In this document: positions 17,329 through 24,176 of the stretch, piece after piece
Numbering within the stretch: the stretch's first letter is position 1
Layout of the letters: every line of letters starts with the position of its first letter
Virus record (IMG/VR): IMGVR_UViG_3300025652_000302
Coordinates: 1-31,920 of that record
Reading direction: 5' to 3' (one strand)
Origin: a virus
DNA length: 31,920 nucleotides
Translations under genes and position numbers: made by a program
Notes under the pieces: model-generated
What the model was told of the DNA's origin: nothing
The model's database searches: none
Seen by the model: the letters and a program-made list of their open reading frames with translations, nothing else

Positions 17329-19703
17329 TGGCTAATCTTTATGATTACTCTCTTAGGGAAGTAGTTACTGTCCCTGATAGTGAAGTCAACCAAAAGGTTG
17401 GTCAGGGGTCTCACTCTTTTCTCAAGGGTAAAACAGTTCATGTCCTAGACCCAGAGGGTAATATCTTTAACCTCCCTGCAGAACAAGGTCATCTTGCTTT
17501 AGAACAGGGATATAGTTACGCAGGAGCAAAGGATGTTGAACAGGCAAAGGTTAAACAGTTTATTGCTGAAAGACCCACTAATGCTGCCCTGCTTGGTTTT
17601 CTGAGATCCCTGTCATTTGGTTACTCAGACAAACTCCTCACAGATGCAGGGGTAGATCCTAACACTCTCAAGGCATACAGAGATCTTAACCCCATAGCAA
17701 ATGTTGTGGGTGAGGTAGGTGGAGTCCTGACTCCTTATTCACCATTGGGTGCAACTGCAAAATTCCTGACTAAAGCAACGCAGGGTTTTGTAGGCAAAGC
17801 ACTTGCCAAGAAAGGTCTGGAAGGTACTGGCAGGATTGCAGGAGGAGTGGCAGGAGGTGCAGTTGAGGGTACTGTCACTGCTACCCCGTTTGCAGTCTCC
17901 TCAATGGTCTTGGATGAGTCTCCAGAACTTGCTGCAGAACAGATGATTGCAGGGTCACAGTTTGGAACTGTCTTTGGAGGTATTGGGGGGATACTGGCAC
18001 AGTCTCTTAACTTTTCTGCCAAGAAAGGTAAAAACTTAGCAGATCACCTGTTCTACCGTTCTTTTGGTGCAAGAACTCCTGAGTACAACAAGATCACCAA
18101 CTTTGGTAAGAACAGAGATCGAATGGGTGAGATTGGTAGAAGACTGAAAGAATTGAATGATCAGGGTGCTATCAAGAGCATAAGTGATCATGAACAGATC
18201 CTGGAAGAGTTAAGGACTAAACTGATACCAGAAACAGGGTCAGACCTAAATGACCTTATTCTTGGGATGAAGAAACTTACTGATACAGGTTTCTTTGATG
18301 ACGTTCTTCCTAAGACTGATGACATTGCTCAAAAAATGAGGGATGCAGTCAACAAAGAATTTAGTGTTGGGGGTGAGATACCTGACAACCTAATCAACTC
18401 ACCCTATGGGAAAAAGGTCAACCGATTAGCTCAGAAAGAAATAGAAGCATTTGAGAAACTTGGGGGGAAACTAAATTTTTTTGATCTTGAGACACAGAAA
18501 AGGATTTATCAATCCCTTAAGAATTGGGACAAAGCACCACCAACCAATCAGGGGGCAAACATCCATGAGAGAATATTTGGAGTTATGTCTGGTGTGCTTA
18601 GAAAGGAATCAGAAAGAACTCTGGAAGCAATCGAGGATGTCATTAATGCCAAACTATCTCCCAGGTTTACAGGGCAGAATGGCAAAGGAATTTTAGTAGC
18701 ATTCAGAGAACAGAAAAAACTCTACGGGGATCTTAGAGACATGGAGATGCTCCTGAATGCATCTGTCAGGAGGACATCAGTAAACAACTCTTTATCCCTC
18801 ACTGACATCATCTCTGGTGGGTCTATTGGAGGTGGGATGATTGCAACCTCAGACTCATTCCTCACAGGAGGTCTTGGAGGTGCAGCAGGGTTTATTGGAG
18901 GAGCACTGGCAAGAAGGTATCTCAGGGATTCAGGAGAACTCCTTGCTGCCCGTGCAGTAGACTCAATGGCAGACTACGGACTTGCTTTGAACAGGATAGG
19001 CAAGACCCAACAAAGAATTGATCAGGGGGTCAGAGCACTTATGAAGGGTGGGACGGTTAGTGCAGTCAAGATTCTTCCACAGACAGAACCTGTCCAGAAT
19101 CAAGAGAAGACTTTTAAGAAAATTAAGAAAGATCTTGATGAGGTGATGTCTAATGATTCTGTAATCATGGCAAGGCTTGATGAAGCAATACCCAAAGTTG
19201 ATGGGAATGAGGATCTCCAAAGGTCTCTCATGACAACCATGATGAGACAGGCAAACTTCTTACACTCAAAGATCCCTAAGAACCCAACTGCAAATCTTCA
19301 GATTATAAACAATGAGGAATATGTCCCTAGTCCTACAGAGTTATCTAAATTCTTTAGATACAACCAAATTGTTAATGATCCTCTTAAAGTATTAGATCAT
19401 TTAAGAGCAGGGACTTTGACTTCAGAGCACAGGGAAACTTTGGTTTCTGTTTGGCCTGAATTTTATAAAAACATACAAGATAAGATCTTAGAGGGATTGG
19501 CACAGGGTAAACCCAATATGAGTCTCCCTCAGAAGATCCAGTTGTCTGTTCTTCTTGGCAAACCTGTGGACCCCACTATGACTTATCTGGCTAAGTTCCA
19601 AGAGAGTTTTATGCCTGATGAGGAGGGAGGTCTTGCCATAGGAGATAGGAAGATCAAGGGACTAAAAGAACAAGCACAGACAGATATTGAGAGAGTGAGT
19701 TGA
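17328..19703 (+). CDS. internal virion / ejection-type protein 3
   Basis: A 791-residue protein. The N-terminus holds a small module (KGKTVHVLDPEGNIFNLPAE, then EQGYSYA) typical of phage proteins that begin with a linker domain, then ALLGFLRSLSFGYSDKLL and NPIANVVGEVGGVLTPYSPL (about residues 85-145), a pattern I know from large podovirus ejection-type proteins. Gly/Ala-rich hydrophobic stretches lie at about 165-225 and 485-525 (GGSIGGGMIATSDSF, LGGAAGFIGGALARRYL) and could span the bacterial membrane. The C-terminal 170 residues are helical. Position last before the lysis cassette completes the late structural operon. Confidence 0.6.
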   Translation: MANLYDYSLREVVTVPDSEVNQKVGQGSHSFLKGKTVHVLDPEGNIFNLPAEQGHLALEQGYSYAGAKDVEQAKVKQFIAERPTNAALLGFLRSLSFGYSDKLLTDAGVDPNTLKAYRDLNPIANVVGEVGGVLTPYSPLGATAKFLTKATQGFVGKALAKKGLEGTGRIAGGVAGGAVEGTVTATPFAVSSMVLDESPELAAEQMIAGSQFGTVFGGIGGILAQSLNFSAKKGKNLADHLFYRSFGARTPEYNKITNFGKNRDRMGEIGRRLKELNDQGAIKSISDHEQILEELRTKLIPETGSDLNDLILGMKKLTDTGFFDDVLPKTDDIAQKMRDAVNKEFSVGGEIPDNLINSPYGKKVNRLAQKEIEAFEKLGGKLNFFDLETQKRIYQSLKNWDKAPPTNQGANIHERIFGVMSGVLRKESERTLEAIEDVINAKLSPRFTGQNGKGILVAFREQKKLYGDLRDMEMLLNASVRRTSVNNSLSLTDIISGGSIGGGMIATSDSFLTGGLGGAAGFIGGALARRYLRDSGELLAARAVDSMADYGLALNRIGKTQQRIDQGVRALMKGGTVSAVKILPQTEPVQNQEKTFKKIKKDLDEVMSNDSVIMARLDEAIPKVDGNEDLQRSLMTTMMRQANFLHSKIPKNPTANLQIINNEEYVPSPTELSKFFRYNQIVNDPLKVLDHLRAGTLTSEHRETLVSVWPEFYKNIQDKILEGLAQGKPNMSLPQKIQLSVLLGKPVDPTMTYLAKFQESFMPDEEGGLAIGDRKIKGLKEQAQTDIERVS

Positions 19704-19718
19704 GAACCCAAACAATGA

Positions 19719-20204
19719 TTGCTTATAAGAATTCTACTCTTACTAATTCCTCTAATCCTCCTCTGCATGACAGTCATGAGTGCAGTTACTCTGGTGGAGG
19801 AAAGAGATCTGCAATGCCTTGCCCTCAACATCTACCATGAAGCAAGAAATGAGAGCACTGCAGGACAGATTGCAGTCGGACAGGTTGTTCTTAATCGCAT
19901 GGAATCCAATCGATTCCCTGACACAGTATGTGAAGTGGTTCAACAAGGAATATACAAGCAGGGATTTCCTGTTAGGGACCGTTGCCAGTTCAGTTGGATT
20001 TGTGATGGTCTCAGTGACGTTCCTTTTGATCTATCTGCTTACAATCGTTCTGTAGAGCTTGCTCAATGGCTTATTTATACAAATCCTTGGCTGCCAGACT
20101 TAGTGGATGGGAGTCTGTTTTATCATGCTACCTACGTCCAACCCAAGTGGAGCAGGACCAAGAAGGTAACATCCAGAATTGACACACATATATTTTACAA
20201 ATGA
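19719..20204 (+). CDS. SleB/CwlJ-type cell wall hydrolase with N-terminal signal anchor
   Basis: A 161-residue enzyme of the Hydrolase_2 family (SleB/CwlJ), which cuts peptidoglycan glycan strands. Motifs: ALNIYHEARNES with likely catalytic Glu41, GQIAVGQVVLNRM (50-61), CQFSWICDG (89-97) and GSLFYHATYVQPKW near 131-144. The first 22 residues (MLIRILLLLIPLILLCMTVM) are a short basic start plus a hydrophobic helix, so it is exported or tethered as a signal-anchor endolysin, which would make release depend less on a classical holin. The start must be TTG 19719, because TGA lies directly upstream in frame and the next ATG would remove the helix. It begins the lysis cassette; its TGA overlaps the next ATG. 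Confidence 0.85.
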   Translation: MLIRILLLLIPLILLCMTVMSAVTLVEERDLQCLALNIYHEARNESTAGQIAVGQVVLNRMESNRFPDTVCEVVQQGIYKQGFPVRDRCQFSWICDGLSDVPFDLSAYNRSVELAQWLIYTNPWLPDLVDGSLFYHATYVQPKWSRTKKVTSRIDTHIFYK

Positions 20205-20548
20205 GTGGACATCACCCTCCTGCACCAGAGGTATTTATGGAGTTAGAACAAATATTTGTATTAGTAGAAAGAATTGGTCTACCCGGAGTCCTACTGGGAA
20301 TCATGTGTTACTACATCATGAAGACACAACAAGCCCACAGAGAAGAGATCATTAGGTGGGAAGAGAAAGATACTGTAGGAGACTCAAGACTAATCGATGT
20401 GATTAAGGAGCAGAACAAACATAATGCCACTACTGCACAGGCACTCAATGATCTCAATATTAGTAACAAGGATGTGACTAAGAGCAACGAAAGACTTGCT
20501 TCAGAGATTAAGGGAATGGCAGAAGCACTCTTGTCAAGGAGAAGATAA
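20201..20548 (+). CDS. holin-like single-span membrane protein
   Basis: A 115-residue protein with one likely membrane segment (about residues 22-41, VERIGLPGVLLGIMCYYIMK) followed by a charged coiled-coil tail (AHREEIIRWEEKD, then ALNDLNISNKDVTKSNERL) ending in basic RRR. Short proteins with one span and a coiled coil next to an endolysin are often holins or holin-like (BhlA-type architecture). Two starts are possible: ATG 20201 (ATGA overlap, adding a His/Pro-rich 12 residues) or ATG 20237, which has AGAGG 5 nt upstream. The role is inferred from topology and location. Confidence 0.55.
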   Translation: MSGHHPPAPEVFMELEQIFVLVERIGLPGVLLGIMCYYIMKTQQAHREEIIRWEEKDTVGDSRLIDVIKEQNKHNATTAQALNDLNISNKDVTKSNERLASEIKGMAEALLSRRR

Positions 20549-20892
20549 TGGCTAAAGAAATAACAACAACCACAGTAACAAAACCTGATCCTCCTAAACC
20601 GATTAGACAATCTATGTCTGTGAACGAACGGATTCAGGTTTCAAGATTCATTGCAAGATTTGTTGTGGCTTTAGCTGCTTTAGCAATTTTTGCTTACATA
20701 GTTCATGTCATGTTGGGGTCTGCAGATGAGTTGCCAGTTTCCTCAAAAGACCTCTTAAATATTTTGATCGGAGCCTTCATTCCCATCATTTCGGGCATCG
20801 CAAAATACCATTTTGAGAGTGGTGGAGACCTTCATCAAGAGGAAGAAAAGAACCCCATAGCCCCACATCCAGAAAAGGAAGAAAATGAATAA
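20548..20892 (+). CDS. two-span membrane protein, holin candidate
   Basis: A 114-residue protein with a polar Thr/Pro/Lys N-terminus, then two hydrophobic segments: about residues 34-55 (IARFVVALAALAIFAYIVHV) and 68-84 (LLNILIGAFIPIISGIA), and a charged C-terminus rich in Glu and Lys. Two spans and a charged tail in a lysis cassette suggest a class II-like holin, with the preceding single-span protein as partner. The start shares a base with the previous stop (TAATG); the stop overlaps the next start by 8 nt. Confidence 0.6.
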   Translation: MAKEITTTTVTKPDPPKPIRQSMSVNERIQVSRFIARFVVALAALAIFAYIVHVMLGSADELPVSSKDLLNILIGAFIPIISGIAKYHFESGGDLHQEEEKNPIAPHPEKEENE

Positions 20893-21145
20893 ACTGTTTG
20901 AATCAATTGTAACCTGGGTAAATATTAAATTCGGAAAGGAACAACCTATGATACCTCCATTTTTGATGACTTATGCAGCCAACTTTATAAAAGATTTGGT
21001 GATGGATAAAGCACAATCTCTTGCTCAACCTCATATTGAGAAAGCACTGGAAAATGCTCCTAAAGAGTTAAGAGAAGCATTAGACAAAGCAGTGGATGAA
21101 GATTCCACACATGGTCATAAATCTTTATTGGATATGATTAAGTGA
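20885..21145 (+). CDS. small lysis-cassette protein with two good start sites
   Basis: An 86-residue protein, not recognised. Residues 1-21 (ending GKEQP) precede a second in-frame Met at 20948; from there a 65-residue form begins MIPPFLMTYAANFIKDLVMDKAQ and continues as an amphipathic acidic helix to HGHKSLLDMIK. Both ATGs have a good Shine-Dalgarno: AAGGA about 6 nt before 20885 and AAGGA 7 nt before 20948. The stretch between the starts (20908-20949) is almost identical to a segment inside a leftward gene at 28328-28369. Dual starts occur in holin/antiholin genes, but no membrane span is obvious here. The stop overlaps the next GTG. Confidence 0.6.
   Translation: MNKLFESIVTWVNIKFGKEQPMIPPFLMTYAANFIKDLVMDKAQSLAQPHIEKALENAPKELREALDKAVDEDSTHGHKSLLDMIK
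20908..20949 (+). repeat. 42-nt dispersed repeat, copy 1
   Basis: This segment matches 28328-28369 at 40 of 42 positions (differences at 20916 and 20932), in the same DNA orientation. Here it is read sense as part of the 86-residue protein and supplies the ribosome binding site for the internal ATG at 20948. Copy 2 lies antisense inside a leftward gene. Confidence 0.9.
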
Positions 21146-21630
21146 AGATCAGTAAAAACTTTTCTTTGGGTGAGTGTCTGAAGTCTGACACTGCCCAGAG
21201 GTTAGGTCTAAAGAATGAGATCACACAGGAAGGTCTCGTTGCTTTAACCACATTAGTGACCCAGTGTATGCAACCTCTGAGAGAACACTTTAAGAGTTCC
21301 ATCCGTTGCAATTCTGCGTGGAGATCCCCCCTAGTCTCAGAAGCAGTGGGTAGTTCGTCCCGGTCACAACATTGCAGAGGTGAAGCAATGGATTGGGAAA
21401 TTGTTGGTATCGATAACAAAGAATTGGCACAACAAGTCCCAAAGATTCTGGTTGAGTGGGATCAGATGATCCTTGAAATGTATGACGAGTCTGAGAAGAA
21501 TCCTGAGATCCGAATGGAGACAGGTTGGATTCACCTCTCCTACAATCGGATGGGTGAGAATCGTAAACAGATCCTCAGAGCATTCCGCAAGGGGAAAAAG
21601 ATAGTTTACGAACCTTGGGATCTGAGTTAG
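21142..21630 (+). CDS. M15-family peptidase (peptidoglycan endopeptidase)
   Basis: A 162-residue zinc peptidase of the Peptidase_M15_3 type, which cleaves peptidoglycan cross-links or D-Ala termini. Motifs: NFSLGECLKSDTAQRLGL (6-23), CMQPLREHF (42-50), SAWRSP (58-63), SQHCRGEAMDWE with zinc ligands His77 and Asp84, and GWIHLSY with the third ligand His131. There is no signal peptide, so it would need the holin-like proteins to reach the wall, unlike the anchored hydrolase at 19719. Start is GTG 21142, overlapping the TGA of the previous gene. It is the last gene before a strong terminator. Confidence 0.85.
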   Translation: MKISKNFSLGECLKSDTAQRLGLKNEITQEGLVALTTLVTQCMQPLREHFKSSIRCNSAWRSPLVSEAVGSSSRSQHCRGEAMDWEIVGIDNKELAQQVPKILVEWDQMILEMYDESEKNPEIRMETGWIHLSYNRMGENRKQILRAFRKGKKIVYEPWDLS

Positions 21631-21640
21631 TCTGGGACTG

Positions 21641-21679
21641 AATCTGGGACGATCTCAGTCTTAGATTATATTTTTTTTT
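21641..21679 (+). terminator. rho-independent terminator of the late operon
   Basis: AATCTGGGAC (21641-21650) pairs with GTCTTAGATT (21658-21667) over 10 bp with two G-U pairs and a 7-nt loop, followed by ATA and a run of nine T. It lies 10 nt after the peptidase stop and separates late from early transcription. Confidence 0.8.
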
Positions 21680-21712
21680 ATCCTACCATTTAGACCTCCT
21701 TAAAAAAAACTG

Positions 21713-21741
21713 TTGACACGCATTGTACTGATGCGTATTAT
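21713..21741 (+). promoter_or_regulatory. sigma70 promoter of the rightward early operon, with operator-like dyad
   Basis: TTGACA (21713-21718) and TATTAT (21736-21741) are separated by exactly 17 nt. The spacer holds a perfect dyad, ACGCAT (21718-21723) and ATGCGT (21731-21736), placed to let a repressor block polymerase. Downstream, GTATTAT (21735-21741) is mirrored by ATAATAC (21767-21773). It would read the genes from 21808 to 27496. Confidence 0.8.
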
Positions 21742-21807
21742 GCTCATACCAATACATTTGATACGAATAATACAGTTAAGACTACTATAGTTGAAAGGAC
21801 TTACAGT

Positions 21808-21993
21808 TTGCAAGAAGAAAAAATAATTAAATCGTTGGTTGAGCAAATGTCTCGACTTACAGAGGAGGTTCACCAACTGCGTTTGGAATTTACCCCTGCT
21901 CTGAGACACACAGAAACCATGCAGAAGCAGCGATTAAGCGAGGACCAGATCAGATCCAGTATCAGGAAGGTGAGGAGTAAGGTGAATGCGTGA
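21808..21993 (+). CDS. small charged coiled-coil protein, first early gene
   Basis: A 61-residue protein, not recognised. It is helical and charged throughout (IIKSLVEQMSRLTEEVHQL around 6-24; basic end SIRKVRSKV). The start is TTG 21808, supported by AAAGGA with an 8-nt spacer and absence of an upstream ATG in frame. Its TGA overlaps the methyltransferase GTG (GTGA). Being first after the strong early promoter suggests a fast-acting role, for example in host takeover or DNA binding by the basic tail, but this is speculation. Confidence 0.6.
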   Translation: MQEEKIIKSLVEQMSRLTEEVHQLRLEFTPALRHTETMQKQRLSEDQIRSSIRKVRSKVNA

Positions 21994-23024
21994 TCTACAT
22001 TCTGGATCTTTTCAGTGGAATCGGAGGGTTCACACTCGCATCACAGTGGGTGGGTGGATACATGACTCTGGCATTCTGCGAAATCGAGGACTACTGCAGG
22101 AAGGTTCTGTCTCAGAACTTTCCCAACATTCCAATATTTACTGATGTCAGAGAACTCCACCCAACTGATGTTATTCCCAGAGATGGAGTCATCCACCTCA
22201 TCACAGCAGGTTTTCCATGCCAAGACCTGTCAGTTGCAGGAAACCAAAAAGGTATTCAAGCAGACAGGTCAGGTCTCTTCTTCCAGATCCTCAGACTCAG
22301 TGATGAGTTCTATGCCTATAGCAGAGTTAGACCTGCGTTGCTCCTGGAGAACGTCCCAAACCTGCTTACTGGTAACGGGGGAGATTGGGCAAGAACCGTT
22401 TACTCAGAACTGGCCGTCAGAGGGTATCGTTGCGAGTGGAAAATTATATCCGCAAGTGATGTGGGAGCACCTCATCTCCGCAAACGATGGTGGTGTATCG
22501 CATACCTACCCTACTCCAAGAGCTTGCACGGCAATGTCAGCAACAATCACTCCAGAGTCCTCATGGGAGGACAATCAATTCCCGAATCTGGAGACCGTGG
22601 TAGGGAGGATGACATGGCCCACACCAAACGCATGGGATGGAGCAAGGGGTCCGTTGAGCAAGGAGAAGATGGAGGAGGGGGTACACCAGATCACACTGGT
22701 GACTGCAGTGAAGCACTTCCCAACAACTACCGCAAGGGATTGGAAAGACAGTGGTCCCAACACCAATTACCAGAAAGCAAAAGAAAAACACCGTCTGGCA
22801 GGATTCACGGGAGCAGGTCTGTCACCAGATTGGGTGGAGCACTACCTGATGGGCTATCCCCGTGGATGGACGAACCTGCAGACCTCCCCAGAGTGACTCA
22901 TGAGAAGAAGTACCGAAAACAAAGACTCATGTCTCTGGGGAACTCAATTGTGCCAAGGGTTGCAGTGATACCACTCAGACGTTTTAAAGAGATTTATGAA
23001 AGCAATAAACCTGACTGCATCTGA
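21990..23024 (+). CDS. DNA (cytosine-C5) methyltransferase
   Basis: A 344-residue enzyme that transfers a methyl group from SAM to cytosine C5, probably shielding phage DNA from host restriction. Motif I is LDLFSGIGGF (5-14), motif IV GFPCQDLS (74-81, catalytic Cys77), motif VI LENV (119-122), motif VIII-like HLRKRWW (162-168), and motif X LGNSIVPRVA (316-325). Residues about 180-310, the target-recognition region, are unusually hydrophilic and Gly/Arg/Ser-rich, because the same DNA also carries a long ORF in the +1 frame (22144-22896). Start is GTG overlapping the upstream TGA. The end overlaps the nuclease gene by 29 nt. No cognate restriction enzyme is evident, though a VRR-NUC nuclease follows. 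Confidence 0.9.
   Translation: MIYILDLFSGIGGFTLASQWVGGYMTLAFCEIEDYCRKVLSQNFPNIPIFTDVRELHPTDVIPRDGVIHLITAGFPCQDLSVAGNQKGIQADRSGLFFQILRLSDEFYAYSRVRPALLLENVPNLLTGNGGDWARTVYSELAVRGYRCEWKIISASDVGAPHLRKRWWCIAYLPYSKSLHGNVSNNHSRVLMGGQSIPESGDRGREDDMAHTKRMGWSKGSVEQGEDGGGGTPDHTGDCSEALPNNYRKGLERQWSQHQLPESKRKTPSGRIHGSRSVTRLGGALPDGLSPWMDEPADLPRVTHEKKYRKQRLMSLGNSIVPRVAVIPLRRFKEIYESNKPDCI
22144..22896 (+). CDS. overlapping +1-frame ORF nested in the methyltransferase gene (PTPxA protein)
   Basis: A 250-codon ORF wholly inside the cytosine methyltransferase gene. Its translation is not random: FHAKTCQLQE (24-33), SWRTSQTCLL (67-76), NWPSEGIVASGKLYP (89-103), three PTPxA-like blocks (TYPTPRACTA 121-130, TWPTPNAWDGARG 158-168 with flank, HFPTTTARDWKDSG 191-204), and LSPDWVEHYLMGYPRGWTNL (226-245). 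I know these motifs from many phage proteins and from C-terminal regions of phage cytosine methyltransferases. Each maps onto a methyltransferase motif in the other frame: FHAKTCQ lies on GFPCQ, SWRTSQ on LENVPN. No clear Shine-Dalgarno precedes ATG 22144, so translation may use another start, coupling or frameshifting. Function unknown. Confidence 0.55.
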   Translation: MSENSTQLMLFPEMESSTSSQQVFHAKTCQLQETKKVFKQTGQVSSSRSSDSVMSSMPIAELDLRCSWRTSQTCLLVTGEIGQEPFTQNWPSEGIVASGKLYPQVMWEHLISANDGGVSHTYPTPRACTAMSATITPESSWEDNQFPNLETVVGRMTWPTPNAWDGARGPLSKEKMEEGVHQITLVTAVKHFPTTTARDWKDSGPNTNYQKAKEKHRLAGFTGAGLSPDWVEHYLMGYPRGWTNLQTSPE

Positions 23025-23406
23025 AGCAAACATTCAACAATCCATCATGAACTGGGGTGAATGGCAGAAACAGAATGGGATTGGGATGTTCAGAATCAAT
23101 GTCATTGGAGTTCCAGTGGGAGAAGGAAAGTTCAGACCCTCACCTAATGTGGGAATGGCAGACATATATATGAGTGTTCAAACAGAGGGTATCTCCATAG
23201 GTGTGTGGTTAGAAGTCAAGAAGCATGGAGGAAAACAGTCCAAAACACAGAAGGAATTTGAGAAGAAAGTAGTTGAGCAGAGTGGATGGTATTTTATCGT
23301 CAAATCCATTGAGGACGTTGAAGAGGTGATCAAAATAATCCGTGAAGACACTTGGAAGAAGATCAATAAATTACGCAATGAGTTAAACGAATACGAGACA
23401 GGCTAA
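22996..23406 (+). CDS. VRR-NUC domain nuclease
   Basis: A 136-residue PD-(D/E)XK nuclease of the VRR-NUC type. The core is GMADI with Asp56, then WLEVKKHGGKQSKTQKEF with Glu73 and Lys75 of the E-x-K motif and the conserved Gln81/Gln85 region, followed by SGWYFIVKS and a helical tail. Stand-alone phage VRR-NUC proteins are thought to act on branched DNA such as Holliday junctions, or in end processing. AGAG lies 4 nt before ATG, and the start overlaps the methyltransferase end. Pairing with a methyltransferase could also suggest a modification-linked nuclease, but resolvase is more usual for this size. Confidence 0.8.
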   Translation: MKAINLTASEANIQQSIMNWGEWQKQNGIGMFRINVIGVPVGEGKFRPSPNVGMADIYMSVQTEGISIGVWLEVKKHGGKQSKTQKEFEKKVVEQSGWYFIVKSIEDVEEVIKIIREDTWKKINKLRNELNEYETG

Positions 23407-23546
23407 GTGAGATCCTGCACCACCTGTGTCCATACAGGTCTCCTTTTAACAAGCGTGTAGGTCAGAGGTTCTCTTTTAACCTTCATTCACTCACAAAGGT
23501 CAGACACATCATGGAGTCCTGTCTGTCTCAAAACTAAAAGGAAAGC
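23407..23546 (+). other. short non-coding interval within the early operon
   Basis: About 140 nt with no convincing gene. It has small hairpins (CCTGT/ACAGG near 23428-23443, and AGGTT/AACCT at 23466-23482 with a CTCTTTT loop) and two similar segments, each AGGT, a CTCTTTT-like stretch and TAAC, near 23441 and 23467. It ends with the AAAGGAAAG ribosome binding site of the CsrA-like gene. A regulatory leader is possible; no terminator or promoter is clear. Confidence 0.4.
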
Positions 23547-23762
23547 ATGGGTCTGAAGTTAAGCAGAAAGAAGGGAGAGAGGATCTACATCAAACGTGGA
23601 GACAGGATCATTGCAGAGGTGGAAGTGAGCAAGATTCGAGGAAACATGGTGTTCCTCTACATTGATGCAGATCAGGATTTATACATAACCAGAGACAAGG
23701 ATTGGAAGGGTAGTAGACATGATACTAGTGGAGAACGATCAGATAAGAAAGTACCAGTTTGA
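23547..23762 (+). CDS. CsrA/RsmA-like RNA-binding protein
   Basis: A 71-residue protein whose first 52 residues follow the CsrA pattern: LKLSRKKGERIYI (3-15, matching the LxLxRK-GExIxI start), a middle strand AEVEVSKIRGNMVFLYIDA (matching VLxV-GNQVRLGIDAP) and LYITRDK (46-52, matching the V-x-VHR-EE segment with its key Arg). CsrA dimers bind GGA motifs in mRNA leaders and change translation or stability. A phage copy could reprogram host or phage translation. The tail after residue 53 is extra, hydrophilic, and overlaps the next gene. AAAGGAAAG precedes ATG. Call made by motif pattern, not by search; the charged RGDR insertion near residue 18 is atypical. Confidence 0.65.
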   Translation: MGLKLSRKKGERIYIKRGDRIIAEVEVSKIRGNMVFLYIDADQDLYITRDKDWKGSRHDTSGERSDKKVPV

Positions 23763-23931
23763 AGGGTACACAATTAAACACAGCAGTTTCCACCAGATGT
23801 GGGAGGTGGTAAAAAAAAACCACAAAGGAGAGGGAGGGTCTGTGGCTATAAGACCATTCCGTTCAAAGGCTCATGCAGAAGCATGGGTGAATAATCAATT
23901 AAATCCAGTGAAAAGTGAAAGGGATTTATGA
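23719..23931 (+). CDS. small hypothetical early protein
   Basis: A 70-residue protein: short beta-like N-terminal half (RKYQFEGYTIKHSSFHQMWEV around 10-30) and a basic C-terminal half with VAIRPFRSKAHAEAWVNNQ, a pattern seen in small phage proteins of unknown function. AAGGG lies 8 nt before ATG. It overlaps the CsrA-like gene by 44 nt in another frame, so the two are likely coupled. Not recognised. Confidence 0.55.
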   Translation: MILVENDQIRKYQFEGYTIKHSSFHQMWEVVKKNHKGEGGSVAIRPFRSKAHAEAWVNNQLNPVKSERDL

Positions 23932-24139
23932 CAATAACGATAAACGTAAGCAGACCAAATCTGTAATGGAAGACTTTATAGGTACACCAGAGGAGTACAA
24001 CAAAATCAGGTTTGGCATTGAGGAACCCTACTGTTCCATCTGCAACTGCATGATTGAGATGGGAGAGGAGTGGGAGGAAGAATTTGATCTACAGTTCCAT
24101 AGTGAGTGTCTGGATGACAGACAAATGACACAAAAATGA
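23915..24139 (+). CDS. small zinc-finger-like protein
   Basis: A 74-residue protein with a Cys/His cluster Cys40-x2-Cys43-x-Cys45, then an acidic stretch and His62-x2-Cys65 (YCSICNC and FHSECL), suggesting one zinc site. The start is uncertain: GTG 23915 overlaps the preceding gene, while ATG 23966 would keep the zinc site and drop a charged leader. The last codons carry the first copy of a 21-nt direct repeat that recurs before the next gene. Likely a protein- or DNA-interaction factor; function unknown. Confidence 0.55.
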   Translation: MKGIYDNNDKRKQTKSVMEDFIGTPEEYNKIRFGIEEPYCSICNCMIEMGEEWEEEFDLQFHSECLDDRQMTQK

Positions 24140-24176
24140 AACAGATTTGGAAGTGAAATGACACACAAATGAAACA
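24123..24176 (+). repeat. direct repeat of 21 nt around a gene junction
   Basis: 24123-24143 and 24156-24176 match at 20 of 21 positions (AAATGACACAxAAATGAAACA), spaced 33 bp. Both contain an ATGAAAC; the second includes the start of the gene at 24169. It may mark a small duplication or the edge of an inserted gene. Confidence 0.7.

Noticed and set aside
19780-20055. 91-codon +1-frame ORF inside the SleB-type hydrolase gene
   Set aside because: No family pattern is visible and the hydrolase frame explains the sequence; a chance hydrophobic end only.
23407-23546. Possible tRNA or riboswitch in the early-operon gap
   Set aside because: Only short hairpins; no cloverleaf, no T-loop GGTTCGA block and no known aptamer core.
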